The notes: generated by a model not told the origin, from the letters alone. 47,167 bases of DNA from Bordetella parapertussis (GCA_945870575.1 CAMBSK010000021.1:1-47167); one strand, 5' to 3'. Shown: positions 15,787 through 24,776, counted from the first letter of the stretch. Numbers and translations: made by a program.

Positions 15787-16955
15787 CAGTAAGACTTGGG
15801 CAAACCCAGCACGTGTTCAGCCATGTAGGCGTAAATCAGGTTGGTGGACACCGGCGCTACCTGGTAGAGCCGTGTCTCACGGAATTTCCGCTCAACATCG
15901 TATTCGCTGGCAAAGCCGAAGCCGCCGTGGGTTTGCAAGCACATATTGGCGGCTTCCCAGGAAGCTTTGGCGGCCAGGTATTTCGCCATATTGGCTTGTG
16001 CGCCGCAGGGCAGGTGCGCGTCAAAAAGTCGGCAGGCTTCATAGCGCATCAGGTTGGCGGCTTCGGTTTCCATGTAACTGTCAGCCATGGGGAACTGTAT
16101 GCCTTGGTTTTGGCCTATGGGTCTGCCGAACACTTCGCGGGTGTTGGCGTAATCGCGTGCTTTGGAGATGAACCAGTAGGCGTCTCCAATGCATTCAGCG
16201 GCGATGAGTGCGCGTTCGGCATTCAAACCGTCGAGTATGTAAGAGAAACCTTCGCCTTCTGCGCCGATCAAATTTTCCTCGGGTATTTCCAGTTCATCGA
16301 AAAACACTTCGTTGGTTTCATGGTTAGGCATATTGCGAATCGGCTTTAACACCATGCCTTTGTCCAATGCTTTTTTCACATCCACAATGAACACCGACAA
16401 ACCTTGGCTTTTGCGCGTGACTTCAGCGATTGGTGTGGTGCGCGCCAGCAAAATCATGAAGTCCGAATGTTGCACTCTGGAGATCCATACTTTCTGACCA
16501 TTCACCACATAGCGGTCACCGCGTTTGACGGCAGTGGTTTTTAAGCGCGTGGTATCGCTGCCGGTACTGGGTTCGGTCACCGCCATGGACTGCAAACGCC
16601 ATTCGCCGCTGGCAATGCGCGGCAGGTAGGTTTGTTTTTGCAGGTCGGAGCCGTGGCGCAACACCGTGCCCATGTTGTACATCTGGCCGTGGCAGGCGCC
16701 AGCATTGCCGCCTGAGAGATTGATCTCTTCCATGATGACCGAGGCTTGTGTCAGGTTTAGACCCGAGCCGCCGAATTGCTGCGGTATCAATGCAGCCAGC
16801 CAACCGGCTTTGGTCAAGGCTTCCACAAAGGCTTCGGGATAGCCGCGCTGCTCATCCACGCTTTGCCAGTAGTTGCTGTCAAAACTTGCGCACAACTGGC
16901 GCACCGCATCGCGAATGTCTTGATGCTCATCAATGGCTGGCAGTGCTTGACTCAT
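15786..16955 (-). CDS. acyl-CoA dehydrogenase, IVD-type base position (389 aa)
   Basis: FAD-dependent alpha,beta-dehydrogenation of an acyl-CoA. Seen: LQSMAVTEPSTGSDTTRLKTTA (FAD-binding), VNGQKVWISRVQHSD, REVFGRPIGQNQGIQFPMAD, and THGGFGFASEYDVERKFRETRLYQ. At the place of the usual C-terminal catalytic Glu (YEGT in medium-chain enzymes) this protein has VAPVS, with Pro368. A Glu is instead present at residue 247 (LNAERA), the place used in isovaleryl-CoA dehydrogenase. That hints at a branched acyl substrate. It lies in the operon between the MaoC-type hydratase and CaiB genes. Confidence 0.88.
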   Translation of the reverse strand: MSQALPAIDEHQDIRDAVRQLCASFDSNYWQSVDEQRGYPEAFVEALTKAGWLAALIPQQFGGSGLNLTQASVIMEEINLSGGNAGACHGQMYNMGTVLRHGSDLQKQTYLPRIASGEWRLQSMAVTEPSTGSDTTRLKTTAVKRGDRYVVNGQKVWISRVQHSDFMILLARTTPIAEVTRKSQGLSVFIVDVKKALDKGMVLKPIRNMPNHETNEVFFDELEIPEENLIGAEGEGFSYILDGLNAERALIAAECIGDAYWFISKARDYANTREVFGRPIGQNQGIQFPMADSYMETEAANLMRYEACRLFDAHLPCGAQANMAKYLAAKASWEAANMCLQTHGGFGFASEYDVERKFRETRLYQVAPVSTNLIYAYMAEHVLGLPKSY

Positions 16956-16964
16956 GGTGTTTCC

Positions 16965-17834
16965 TCAGGGTGCCCAACGGGCAGTGGCTTGCATGCAAAC
17001 ATCGCCTTGGTGATCCTGCACCCAGGCGTGCACCTGCTCACCGTCGGGGTGGGCGCAGACGCTGAGCACGCGCTGTTCAGCGCATTCAAACACCGGCTTG
17101 ACGGCTTTGAACTCAAACGACTGCACAGCGCGGTCACTGTGTCTGCGCAGCAAATCGACCAGCAGTGTCGCCATCAAAGGTCCGTGCACGATCAAGCCCG
17201 GGTAGCCCTCGACTTGGGTCACATAACGGCGGTCGTAATGGATGCGGTGGCTGTTGAAAGTCAAGGCCGAATAACGGAACAACAGCACATCGTCAGGCAC
17301 GATGTCGTGCTGCCACACTGAAGTGTGCGAAGGTTTTACGCCGGGTAAGGGTGCGGCATCCGGTTCAGCATTTTGCCGAAAAACAATGTCATGCGTTTCT
17401 TCCAGACACACGCCTTGTGTATTGCTGTAGCGGTGCAGCACTTGCACAAACAACAGTTCGCCGCTGCGACCGGTTTTGTGCTGCACTTTTTCTATGCGGG
17501 AAACGCGTTGCACTTCTTCACCTAAACGCATGGGCTGGTGCCAGTGCAAACGACCGCCTGCCCACATGCGGCGCGGCAAGGGCACAGGCGGTAAAAAACC
17601 GCCGCGTTTGGGGTGACCATCCGGGCCGATGTCACTTTGTCTGGCAACAGGCAAAAAATACAACCAATGCCATAAAGGCGCAAGCATGTCACCGTTGCGC
17701 GGCTCTGCGTCATCGCGGTCCAGCGTGGCTGACATGGCACGCACCGGTGCCAGGCTGAGTTGATCGCGCCTTGTTTCGGTTTTACCCTGCCAGCTTTGCA
17801 AATGCGCCAGCGTGGTCGCGTCCAGCAGACTCAC
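16965..17834 (-). CDS. MaoC/HTD2-like acyl-CoA hydratase (289 aa)
   Basis: Double hot-dog protein of the mesaconyl-C4-CoA hydratase / FAS1-like dehydratase type. Seen: an N-terminal half with PRRMWAGGRLHWHQPMRLG, a C-terminal hydratase half with FRYSALTFNSHRIHYDRRYV (the Asn-Ser-His hydratase signature) and GYPGLIVHGPLMATLLVDLL. The start is a GTG at 17834 that overlaps the stop of the binding-protein gene as GTGA (4 bp), a strong sign of coupling. It probably hydrates the enoyl-CoA made by the adjacent acyl-CoA dehydrogenase. No CitE/HpcH lyase, the usual next step for mesaconate-type routes, is present nearby. Confidence 0.82.
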   Translation of the reverse strand: MSLLDATTLAHLQSWQGKTETRRDQLSLAPVRAMSATLDRDDAEPRNGDMLAPLWHWLYFLPVARQSDIGPDGHPKRGGFLPPVPLPRRMWAGGRLHWHQPMRLGEEVQRVSRIEKVQHKTGRSGELLFVQVLHRYSNTQGVCLEETHDIVFRQNAEPDAAPLPGVKPSHTSVWQHDIVPDDVLLFRYSALTFNSHRIHYDRRYVTQVEGYPGLIVHGPLMATLLVDLLRRHSDRAVQSFEFKAVKPVFECAEQRVLSVCAHPDGEQVHAWVQDHQGDVCMQATARWAP

Positions 17835-19132
17835 TTGAAGTCAATCATCTTGAGCGCGCTGTTTTGCAGAATCGCCGGGTTGATGGTTTTCACCCAGGCC
17901 GGGGATTTCTGGCCCACAGGCGTGGTGACAAGTTCAGCCGGCACGATCACCATTTTGTCGAGCACAGCAAAAGGAAACTGCGGCACGCGCTTAGTGAGAC
18001 CCAGCAACTGGTCTTCCAGGCCTTGGCCGTCGGCGCGCATGTGTACTGTGTGACCATAGCCTTTGAAACTCATTTTGCGCATGGCCTCAGCCACTTGCTC
18101 GGTGGTCGGCCATTTGCCGCCGTTGGCTTTGATGGCGTTTTCGTAGCCGGTCTTCAAACCGAACAGGGCTTGCGCCATGTGATAAGTGGAATAGATAGGG
18201 TAGGCGTTGGTTTTGGCTTTGAATTTGGCGACAAATGCCATGTGCTTGGGATCGTTACGGGTGTCGGGGTGCAAAAAGTAATGGTCACCGCGAGCGCCGG
18301 CAATGATGCCGGCCGGTACTGCATCTCCCAAGCGTTCTAGCGAGCTTTCCAACAAAGGCAACACGAACAAAGTGTTCTGATTAAATACGCCGCGTTGGGA
18401 GGCTTGACGCACAAACGTGTCAAGGTCGCCGCCCCACGATGTGTTGAGCACCACGTCGGGTTTGATGGCTTGCAAACGGCTGAGTTCGGTGGAGAAATCT
18501 GAGGCACCCATTTTGGGGAACATCTCGGCGACCACTTTCACTTTTGGTTTGAATACGCGCAAGGTATTTATGAAAATTTCCCACGAGTCACGGCCCCAGG
18601 CGTAGTCCTGATTCACCACGGCAATGGTTTCGAAATTGGGCTTGGTTTTCATCAGGTACAAAACGGTGGCAACCATTTCAGTGGTGGCATTGCCTTGCGT
18701 GCGCACCACGTACTGGTAACGCTTTTCTTCCAGCAATTTTTCAGTGCCGCAGTCCCAGGCGATGTTCAGTATTTTCAAGTCTTCGGCCACAGGCGCGATC
18801 ACATTGCAGTTGCCGCTGGAGATGGCCGACAACATGGTTTTCACGCCTTGCTCTTGCACCAGGCGACGGTACTCGGACAGCATCTTGTCCGGGCCGGTGC
18901 CTTCGTCGATGAAGCTGGCAGACAGCTTGACGCCGCCTATGCCGCCACTGGCGTTGATGTCGTCGATGATGATTTCCGCAGCGGCTTTGGCCGGTACGCC
19001 GAACACCGAGGCCGGTCCGGATAAAAACGTGGATATACCGATTTTCAGGTCAGCGGGTTTGCTTTGAGCGATGGCACTGAGCGACAAAGCGCCCAGCACT
19101 GCCGCAGCAGCGAGTTGTTTGAATTTATACAT
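17831..19132 (-). CDS. Liv-type periplasmic substrate-binding protein of the second operon (433 aa)
   Basis: A signal peptide (MYKFKQLAAAAVLGALSLSA, cleaved near IAQ) precedes a Peripla_BP_6 fold: LKIGISTFLSGPASVFGVPAK, EIIIDDINASGGIGGVKL, EYRRLVQEQGVKTMLSAISS, VNQDYAWGRDSWEIF and VLNTSWGGDLDTFVRQA. The ATG at 19132 is chosen because the signal peptide begins there and AGGAC lies seven bases upstream; the open frame extends far upstream without meaning. Unusually the gene is separated from its permease and ATPase genes by the ALDH and SDR genes, but all are in one minus-strand run. The ligand is unknown. Confidence 0.87.
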   Translation of the reverse strand: MYKFKQLAAAAVLGALSLSAIAQSKPADLKIGISTFLSGPASVFGVPAKAAAEIIIDDINASGGIGGVKLSASFIDEGTGPDKMLSEYRRLVQEQGVKTMLSAISSGNCNVIAPVAEDLKILNIAWDCGTEKLLEEKRYQYVVRTQGNATTEMVATVLYLMKTKPNFETIAVVNQDYAWGRDSWEIFINTLRVFKPKVKVVAEMFPKMGASDFSTELSRLQAIKPDVVLNTSWGGDLDTFVRQASQRGVFNQNTLFVLPLLESSLERLGDAVPAGIIAGARGDHYFLHPDTRNDPKHMAFVAKFKAKTNAYPIYSTYHMAQALFGLKTGYENAIKANGGKWPTTEQVAEAMRKMSFKGYGHTVHMRADGQGLEDQLLGLTKRVPQFPFAVLDKMVIVPAELVTTPVGQKSPAWVKTINPAILQNSALKMIDFK

Positions 19133-19151
19133 GACTGTGTCCTGATTCAAA

Positions 19152-19904
19152 TCAAATGGTGCGACCGCCGTCGACCGGCATTTCCAGCCCGGTGAAAAAC
19201 TCGGCGGCGTCGCTAGCCAGAAACACGCATGCGGCGGCGATATCGCTGGGTTGTGAGAAACGGCCCAGCGGTATGGTGGACATGAATTTAGCGCGGTTTT
19301 CCGGCGTGTCCGGCAAGCCCATGAAGTCTTCAAACAAAGCGGTGACTCCCATGACCGGGCACACGGCATTGACGCGTATGTTCTCCGGGCCGAGTTCGAC
19401 GGCCATGGATTTGGACAGCACATTGACCGCGCCTTTGGAGGCGTTGTACCAACTCAGGCCTGGACGCGGACGGATACCGGCGGTAGAACCAATGTTCAAA
19501 ATAACGCCGCGTTTTTGCTGGCGCATCAGCGGCAGCACAGCGTGCGTCATGTGGAATATGGATTTCACGTTAACGGCAAACACCTTATCGAACATGGCTT
19601 CATTCACGTCGAGCATGGGGCTGTTTTTGTGCGTGGTACCGGCGTTGTTGACGACGATGTCCGGGATACCGAAAGTTTTCACGCAATGCGCCACCAGCGC
19701 CTGCACCTGGTCAGCTTTGGAGACATCGCAAGTGAATGCGCTGGCATGGGCACCCAAGGCCGTGGCCACGCGCACGGCAGCTTCGCCGTTGATGTCGGCC
19801 ACGATGACGCGCGCGCCTTCGTGCACATAAGCTTTGGCAATGCCTTCGCCGAAACCGCCGCCTGAACCGGTGACGATGGCAATTTTGTTGTTGAGTTGTG
19901 TCAT
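19152..19904 (-). CDS. short-chain dehydrogenase/reductase (250 aa)
   Basis: Classical NAD(P)-dependent SDR. Seen: the cofactor loop TGSGGGFGEG near residues 12-21, VADINGEAA (Asp after beta-2, favouring NAD), NNAGTTHKNSP, the catalytic GSTAGIRPRPGLSWYNASKGA (Ser, Tyr and Lys), and the C-terminal FFTGLEMPVDGGRTI. The ATG at 19904 fits the family N-terminus although no good ribosome site is visible; a TTG at 19919 is in frame. It probably oxidises a hydroxyl group of the imported compound, working with the ALDH encoded just upstream in the operon. Confidence 0.88.
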   Translation of the reverse strand: MTQLNNKIAIVTGSGGGFGEGIAKAYVHEGARVIVADINGEAAVRVATALGAHASAFTCDVSKADQVQALVAHCVKTFGIPDIVVNNAGTTHKNSPMLDVNEAMFDKVFAVNVKSIFHMTHAVLPLMRQQKRGVILNIGSTAGIRPRPGLSWYNASKGAVNVLSKSMAVELGPENIRVNAVCPVMGVTALFEDFMGLPDTPENRAKFMSTIPLGRFSQPSDIAAACVFLASDAAEFFTGLEMPVDGGRTI

Positions 19905-19932
19905 GTGGGATGCTTTCAAAAAAGTGAAGAGA

Positions 19933-21366
19933 TTAGCCGTGGAATTGAATGACGGTCTTGGTGCAGCTCATTTCTTCGAGCGCCAGAAAACCTTTTTCGC
20001 GACCGTGGCCGCTGCGTTTGTTGCCGCCGAAGGGCAGTTCCACACCGCCGCCCGCGCCGAATGAATTGATAAACACCTGGCCGCATTTCAGCGCTTTGGC
20101 CACGCGTTGCTGGCGGCCGCCGTTTTCGGTCCACACCGCAGCCAGCAAACCAAACTCTGTGCCGTTGGCCAGTGCGATGCCTTGGGCTTCGTCGGTGAAC
20201 GGCATGGCGGCCAGCACCGGGCCGAAAACTTCTTGTTGCGCCAACGCGTTATCGGCCGGCACATTGCCGAAGAAAGTAGGCATCACGTAATAGCCACCGG
20301 CGGGAACGCCGGGATCGATTTGACCCTGAGCCAGCACCGGCAGACCGGCGGCCTTGGCTTGTTCAATAAAGCGGTTCACGCGTTGCTGCTGTGTCGGGTT
20401 AACCACCGGACCGCAATCCAAATTCATTTCAGGTGTACCGACGCGCACTTGTTTGAATTTTTCGGCGACCAGCGCCACGAACTTGTCGTGTATCGATTGC
20501 TGCACCAGCAAACGGCTGCCTGCGGTACAGGTCTGGCCAGTGTTTTGGATGATGCCGCGCACCACGGTGGCCGCGGCGAGTTCCAGGTTGGCATCTTCAA
20601 ACACCACGTGTGGTGATTTGCCGCCTAGCTCTAACGTGCATTTGACCGCGTGACGTGCGGCGGCTTGTTGAATCAACACACCCACTTCATTGGAACCGGT
20701 GAAGCTGATGAAGTTGATGTCGGGGTGGTTGGACAGCGCCGCACCGGCTTCTTCGCCCAGACCGCTGACGATGTTTAACGCGCCAGCAGGGAAACCTGCT
20801 TCAAGCGCGAGTTCTGCAATGCGTAAACAACTCATGCAAGCGTCTTCGGCGGGTTTGACCACCACGGCGTTACCCATGGCCAAGGCGGGCGCGATGCTGC
20901 GGCCCATCATTTGCGCCGGGTAGTTCCACGGAATGATGTGGGCGGTCACGCCCAGCGGTTCGCGCAACAGGTTGACCTGGTAGCCATTTAAAAACGGAAT
21001 CACTTCGCCGTGCACTTTGTCGGCCGCACCACCGTAAAACTCAAAGTAACGCGCCAGCACAATCATGTCGTTGCGCGCCGTGGTCATGGGCTTGCCGGTG
21101 TCTTTGGCTTCGAGCAGAGCCAGTTCTTCGCCGTGCTCAGTCACCAGATGACTGAGTTTCATCATCAAACGGCCGCGCTCGCTGGCGTTGAGTTTGCCCC
21201 AGTCGCTGGAGAGTGCAGCACGCGCGGCGCGCACGGCCAAGTCGATGTCAGCTGCCTGGCCACGGGGAATATGTTCGAACACCTGGCCGTCGACCGGCGA
21301 GCGTACTTCCAGCGTTTCGCCGCTGACGGCCTGGCAGGTTTTTCCACCAATGATCATGTGTGCCAT
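19933..21366 (-). CDS. aldehyde dehydrogenase, NAD(P)-dependent (477 aa)
   Basis: ALDH superfamily, about the length of betaine/aminobutyraldehyde-type enzymes. Seen: IIPWNYPAQMMGRSIAPALA, VVKPAED, FTGSNEVG (cofactor glycine loop), catalytic Glu in LELGGKSP (about residue 246) and catalytic Cys in NTGQTCTAGSR (about residue 280), then QEVFGPVLA and FINSFGAGGGVELPFGGNKRSG. The ATG at 21366 has AGGAGAA eight bases upstream. It would convert an aldehyde, perhaps formed by the SDR, to the acid that the CoA transferase then activates. This order is inferred from context. Confidence 0.9.
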   Translation of the reverse strand: MAHMIIGGKTCQAVSGETLEVRSPVDGQVFEHIPRGQAADIDLAVRAARAALSSDWGKLNASERGRLMMKLSHLVTEHGEELALLEAKDTGKPMTTARNDMIVLARYFEFYGGAADKVHGEVIPFLNGYQVNLLREPLGVTAHIIPWNYPAQMMGRSIAPALAMGNAVVVKPAEDACMSCLRIAELALEAGFPAGALNIVSGLGEEAGAALSNHPDINFISFTGSNEVGVLIQQAAARHAVKCTLELGGKSPHVVFEDANLELAAATVVRGIIQNTGQTCTAGSRLLVQQSIHDKFVALVAEKFKQVRVGTPEMNLDCGPVVNPTQQQRVNRFIEQAKAAGLPVLAQGQIDPGVPAGGYYVMPTFFGNVPADNALAQQEVFGPVLAAMPFTDEAQGIALANGTEFGLLAAVWTENGGRQQRVAKALKCGQVFINSFGAGGGVELPFGGNKRSGHGREKGFLALEEMSCTKTVIQFHG

Positions 21367-21389
21367 GTGTTGTTCTCCTAAGAAAAAGT

Positions 21390-22061
21390 TTAATGAGTGC
21401 TGCGTTGCTCGAGGCTGAGCGAGCCGCGTTCGAGTGACCAAGTCTGGTCGGGCATGCCGGTCAGCAGACCGGCGTTGGATTCGGTGATGACCACGCTTAA
21501 TTCTGGGCGCAATTGACGCAGTCTGCTGATGGATTGCACATACTGTTCGGCGAGTACCGGGGCCAGACCTTGCAGTGGTTCGTCAAGCAGCACCAGCCGC
21601 GAGCCCGCCATCAAAGCGCGCCCTAGCGCCACCATCTTGCCTTGGCCGCCAGACAGCGCTGCACCCGATCGCGCCAGCATGGGTTCGAGTTGCGGCACCA
21701 CTTGCAGCGTGGCCTGCAAACGCAAGTCCAGGTCAATCGCAGACAAGCCCAGCACCTCGGCCGGCAGTCGCAGGTTTTGCAGCACAGTCAACGTCGGAAA
21801 AATGATGCGGTCTTCGGGCGCATAGCCAATGCCCAGAGCGGCTCGGTGGTGCGCCGGTTTATTCAGTAATTCGGATTTGTCGAACAAAACGCTGCCCCCG
21901 CTGACGGGCAACAGACCCATGATGCTGCGAAGCAATGTGGTTTTGCCAGCACCGTTGCGACCTATCACCGCCACCGTACTGCCGGTCAGCACATGCGCGT
22001 GTATGCGACGCAGCACCTGCACGCCTGCCAGTTCCACCGAAAGTTGATCAATCAGCAGCAT
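21390..22061 (-). CDS. Liv-type ABC transporter ATPase, LivF-like (223 aa)
   Basis: Second-operon LivF-type ATPase. Walker A GRNGAGKT with normal lysine, the Q-loop segment GIGYAPEDRIIFPTLT, the signature LSGGQGKMVALGRAL, Walker B LVLLDEPLQGLAP and a shortened C-terminal end. It is about ten residues shorter than most LivF proteins and has Thr in VVITESN, where a switch histidine or glutamine is usual. Its ATG shares one base with the LivG-type stop (TGATG), so translation is coupled. Confidence 0.86.
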   Translation of the reverse strand: MLLIDQLSVELAGVQVLRRIHAHVLTGSTVAVIGRNGAGKTTLLRSIMGLLPVSGGSVLFDKSELLNKPAHHRAALGIGYAPEDRIIFPTLTVLQNLRLPAEVLGLSAIDLDLRLQATLQVVPQLEPMLARSGAALSGGQGKMVALGRALMAGSRLVLLDEPLQGLAPVLAEQYVQSISRLRQLRPELSVVITESNAGLLTGMPDQTWSLERGSLSLEQRSTH

Positions 22062-22804
22062 CAGCGTGTCCCCAGAATTTCCTGCCGCACCTGCGGCTGG
22101 TTCAATACATCGTTGGGTGCGCCGTCGGCCGCTACACGTCCGCCTATCCAGGCTGCCACGCGGGTGGCGTAGCGTTTGACGATGTCTATGTCGTGCTCGA
22201 CAAACCAACTGGTTACCTGACGCTCGGCCAGCGCCTGCATCACCGTGTCCATCAATTGCATTTTGCTGTCGGAGGCCACACCGCTGGTCGGCTCGTCCAT
22301 GATCATGAGTTGCGGCTTGAGCATCAGCGCCATGGCCACGTCCAGCAGTTTGCGCTGGCCCTCAGGCAAAGCCATGGCTGGCATATGAGCACGTTCACGC
22401 AAACCAACCAGTGCAAGCGTATCGTCGACTTCGCGTGCGTCCACCGCATCGGACAGCGCCGTGAACCAAGCCAGTCGGCCGCTGCGACCGGCGGCGGCAA
22501 TCTCGAGGCATTGGCGCACCGTGTGATCTAAAAACAATTGCGGCAGTTGAAACGAACGCGCCATACCTAGGTGCACCAGTTGGCGCGGTTCGCGGGCGGT
22601 CACGTCCTGGCCGTTGAACATCACTTGTCCGCGCTCGGGTTTTAAAAAACCGGTGCAAATGTTGATGAAGGTGGTTTTGCCCGCGCCGTTTTGGCCGATG
22701 ACGGCCAGGCTTTCTCCGCGTTGTAAATCGAAGTCGATGTTGTCGGCTGCCACCACGCCGCCGAAGCTGAGGTACAAACCTCGGGTGCTGAGCAAGGCAC
22801 TCAT
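22061..22804 (-). CDS. Liv-type ABC transporter ATPase, LivG-like (247 aa)
   Basis: Walker A GQNGAGKT, the LivG-type Q-loop region ARSFQLPQLFLDHTV, the signature LPEGQRKLLDVAMAL, Walker B LMIMDEPTSGV, and the switch histidine in FVEHDI. Length is typical for LivG. The start overlaps the LivM-type stop by 4 bp (ATGA), and its end overlaps the LivF-type start by one base. With the LivF-like protein it forms the ATPase pair of the second importer. Confidence 0.87.
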   Translation of the reverse strand: MSALLSTRGLYLSFGGVVAADNIDFDLQRGESLAVIGQNGAGKTTFINICTGFLKPERGQVMFNGQDVTAREPRQLVHLGMARSFQLPQLFLDHTVRQCLEIAAAGRSGRLAWFTALSDAVDAREVDDTLALVGLRERAHMPAMALPEGQRKLLDVAMALMLKPQLMIMDEPTSGVASDSKMQLMDTVMQALAERQVTSWFVEHDIDIVKRYATRVAAWIGGRVAADGAPNDVLNQPQVRQEILGTR

Positions 22805-23742
22805 GCTTGTTCTCCTGCGTCCACGGCGCGGCGTTTACGCAGCAGACCGACGATGCCGTCAGGCGCCAAGATGATGACGAAAATCAAAGTCAAGCCCAGC
22901 AGCATTTGCCAGATGCCGGTCATGTAAGCCGCGGCAAACAGCTTGACGACTTCAAACACCACTGCGCCCAGAAATGCGCCCATGGCGTGACCCGAGCCAC
23001 CCAGCACGGCAATGAACACGTATTCGCCCGAGCGGAACCAGGCACCTATGTCCGGCGTCACCAGGCCTTGCACCAGCGCGAACAAACCGCCGGACAAACC
23101 AACCAGCAAAGCGGAGAACACATAGGCCTGCCACATGATGAGGCGCGCCGACATGCCAAGGTATTCCAGCCGGGTTTCGTTCGACTTGATACCGGACAAG
23201 GCCTCACCGGCTGCAGATTTGGAATAGCGTTGCACCAGCCAGACCATGAACACCGCCGACAACACCACCAGCAGCAGCAAGGCGGATTCAAAGTCGGCGC
23301 GCTCTAACACGCTACCGAGCATCGCGGGCCGGTCCAGGCGCAGACCGTCGGTGCCGCCTGAGATGTCGTACATCTTGCCCAGCATGGCGTAGACCACCAT
23401 GCTCAGGGCCAGGTTCAACATGCCGAAAAATATGCCCCGGTAGCGCACCACAAACACGCCTACCAGTGCACCGGCGGCGGCGCTGACGATCACAGCAAAA
23501 AACAACATCAGCATGCCGTCCATACCCGGGTAGGCACGCGCCATGAATGCCACGGTATACGCGCCTATGGCCGCATACAAAGCGTGGCCGAAAGACACTT
23601 GCCCGGCGCGCATCATGATGGACACGCCCAGGCTGGCTAGGCCATAGCACAAGCCCATGATGAGCGGGGTTTTGCTCCAAGGGAATTGCCAGCCCAGCAG
23701 CAGGCACAACACAGCCCCTGTGAATCCGATGAGGTTAATCAT
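22801..23742 (-). CDS. Liv-type ABC permease, LivM-like (313 aa)
   Basis: About nine hydrophobic segments with LivM signatures: GLASLGVSIMMRAGQVSFGHALYAAIGAY, the coupling loop SAAGEALSGIKSNETRLEYLGM, and FIAVLGGSGHAMGAFLGAVVFE. The ATG at 23742 begins the first membrane segment; the long upstream open frame belongs to the LivH-type gene's region. It lies one base after the LivH-type stop and overlaps the LivG-type start by 4 bp. Confidence 0.86.
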   Translation of the reverse strand: MINLIGFTGAVLCLLLGWQFPWSKTPLIMGLCYGLASLGVSIMMRAGQVSFGHALYAAIGAYTVAFMARAYPGMDGMLMLFFAVIVSAAAGALVGVFVVRYRGIFFGMLNLALSMVVYAMLGKMYDISGGTDGLRLDRPAMLGSVLERADFESALLLLVVLSAVFMVWLVQRYSKSAAGEALSGIKSNETRLEYLGMSARLIMWQAYVFSALLVGLSGGLFALVQGLVTPDIGAWFRSGEYVFIAVLGGSGHAMGAFLGAVVFEVVKLFAAAYMTGIWQMLLGLTLIFVIILAPDGIVGLLRKRRAVDAGEQA

Positions 23743-23743
23743 G

Positions 23744-24649
23744 TCAAATCCTGCGCGCTTGTGCGACCGAGAACAGGCCGTCAGGCCGCACCAGCAGCAC
23801 CAGCACCATGATGAGGTAAGGGACGGCAACTTCCCACTCAGGCGCCATGTACACGGCTGCCGCGCGCGTGAGGCCGATCATCAATGAGGCCAGCAAGGCA
23901 CCGGTGATTTGCCCCATACCTGCGGTCGCTACCACGGCGAATGACAACACAATCATGTCGGCACCGGCGCCTGGCACCATGGAGGTGGTGGGTGCCGCCA
24001 TGGCGCCACCCAAGGCGCCCAGCGAGGCACCAAGGACAAAGGTGAGCCAGCCTACGCGTTTGGCATTGATACCCAATGCTGTCGCCATTTCACGGTGGTG
24101 AGTGACGGCCACCACCTGGCGACCGGCTGATGTGAAGCGCAGAAAAAACATCAGCCCGGCGTAGCTGACCAAAGCCATCAGAGGAATCAAAATCAGCTGG
24201 TAAGAGGTGTAAGTAACGTTGAAAAAACTCACCGTGCCCAGGCGCGAAATGACTTCAGGCGCTGAGTAGGGCTGCGTGCCCCAGACCAGCCGCTGCACGT
24301 CTTCTAGCACCATGAAACCGGCGAAGGTCATCAATAGTTGTTGTATCGGATCGCGGCCTTGAATGCGGCGCAGCAAACCGGCTTCGATGGCCGTACCCAG
24401 GACCACACCGACCAGCAACGCGGCCAGCGGCAGTATCAGCAACAAGGCCGCGGTGGGCGGGTTTTGCGGCATGGCCAGCAGCGTCAGGCTGGAGGCGGCG
24501 TAACCGCCGAATGCGTAAAGTGCGCCATGCGCCACGTTGACTATGCCCATGACACCGAAGACCAGCGTCAACCCGAGCGAGACCATGAACAACAGCCCGG
24601 CATAAGAAACGCCGTCGGCCACGGCCAGCAGCACCAGATCCAAATTCAT
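23744..24649 (-). CDS. Liv-type ABC permease, LivH-like, first gene of the ten-gene operon (301 aa)
   Basis: Membrane protein with about eight hydrophobic segments. Seen: the LivH signature GLLFMVSLGLTLVFGVMGIVNVAHGALYAFG, the central region TSAGRQVVAVTHHREMATALG, and MGQITGALLASLMIG. I start at the ATG at 24649; a TTG at 24658 is in frame, and neither has a clear ribosome site. It opens the minus-strand operon that runs to 14611, and the 127-bp gap upstream (24650-24776) is the best place for the operon promoter. Confidence 0.85.
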   Translation of the reverse strand: MNLDLVLLAVADGVSYAGLLFMVSLGLTLVFGVMGIVNVAHGALYAFGGYAASSLTLLAMPQNPPTAALLLILPLAALLVGVVLGTAIEAGLLRRIQGRDPIQQLLMTFAGFMVLEDVQRLVWGTQPYSAPEVISRLGTVSFFNVTYTSYQLILIPLMALVSYAGLMFFLRFTSAGRQVVAVTHHREMATALGINAKRVGWLTFVLGASLGALGGAMAAPTTSMVPGAGADMIVLSFAVVATAGMGQITGALLASLMIGLTRAAAVYMAPEWEVAVPYLIMVLVLLVRPDGLFSVAQARRI

Positions 24650-24720
24650 ACAAACCAATACCTAAACAAGCGAAAGCCGACATTGTGGCCGAGTTAGACC
24701 TTGTCGAGGAGGTGATTCGG

Positions 24721-24730
24721 GGGTATACCC
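24721..24730. promoter_or_regulatory. palindrome GGGTATACCC upstream of the ten-gene operon
   Basis: A perfect 10-bp palindrome inside a GC-rich/AT step (CGGGGGGTATACCCTAGG). It is in the 127-bp gap before the first transporter gene, about 70 bases upstream of its start. Position suggests an operator or part of the operon promoter. I know of no regulator to assign, and no regulator gene lies beside it. Confidence 0.35.
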
Positions 24731-24776
24731 TAGGTCGAAAAACTTAAAATAAATGGCTGGCTGTCAACGCGGTGAC

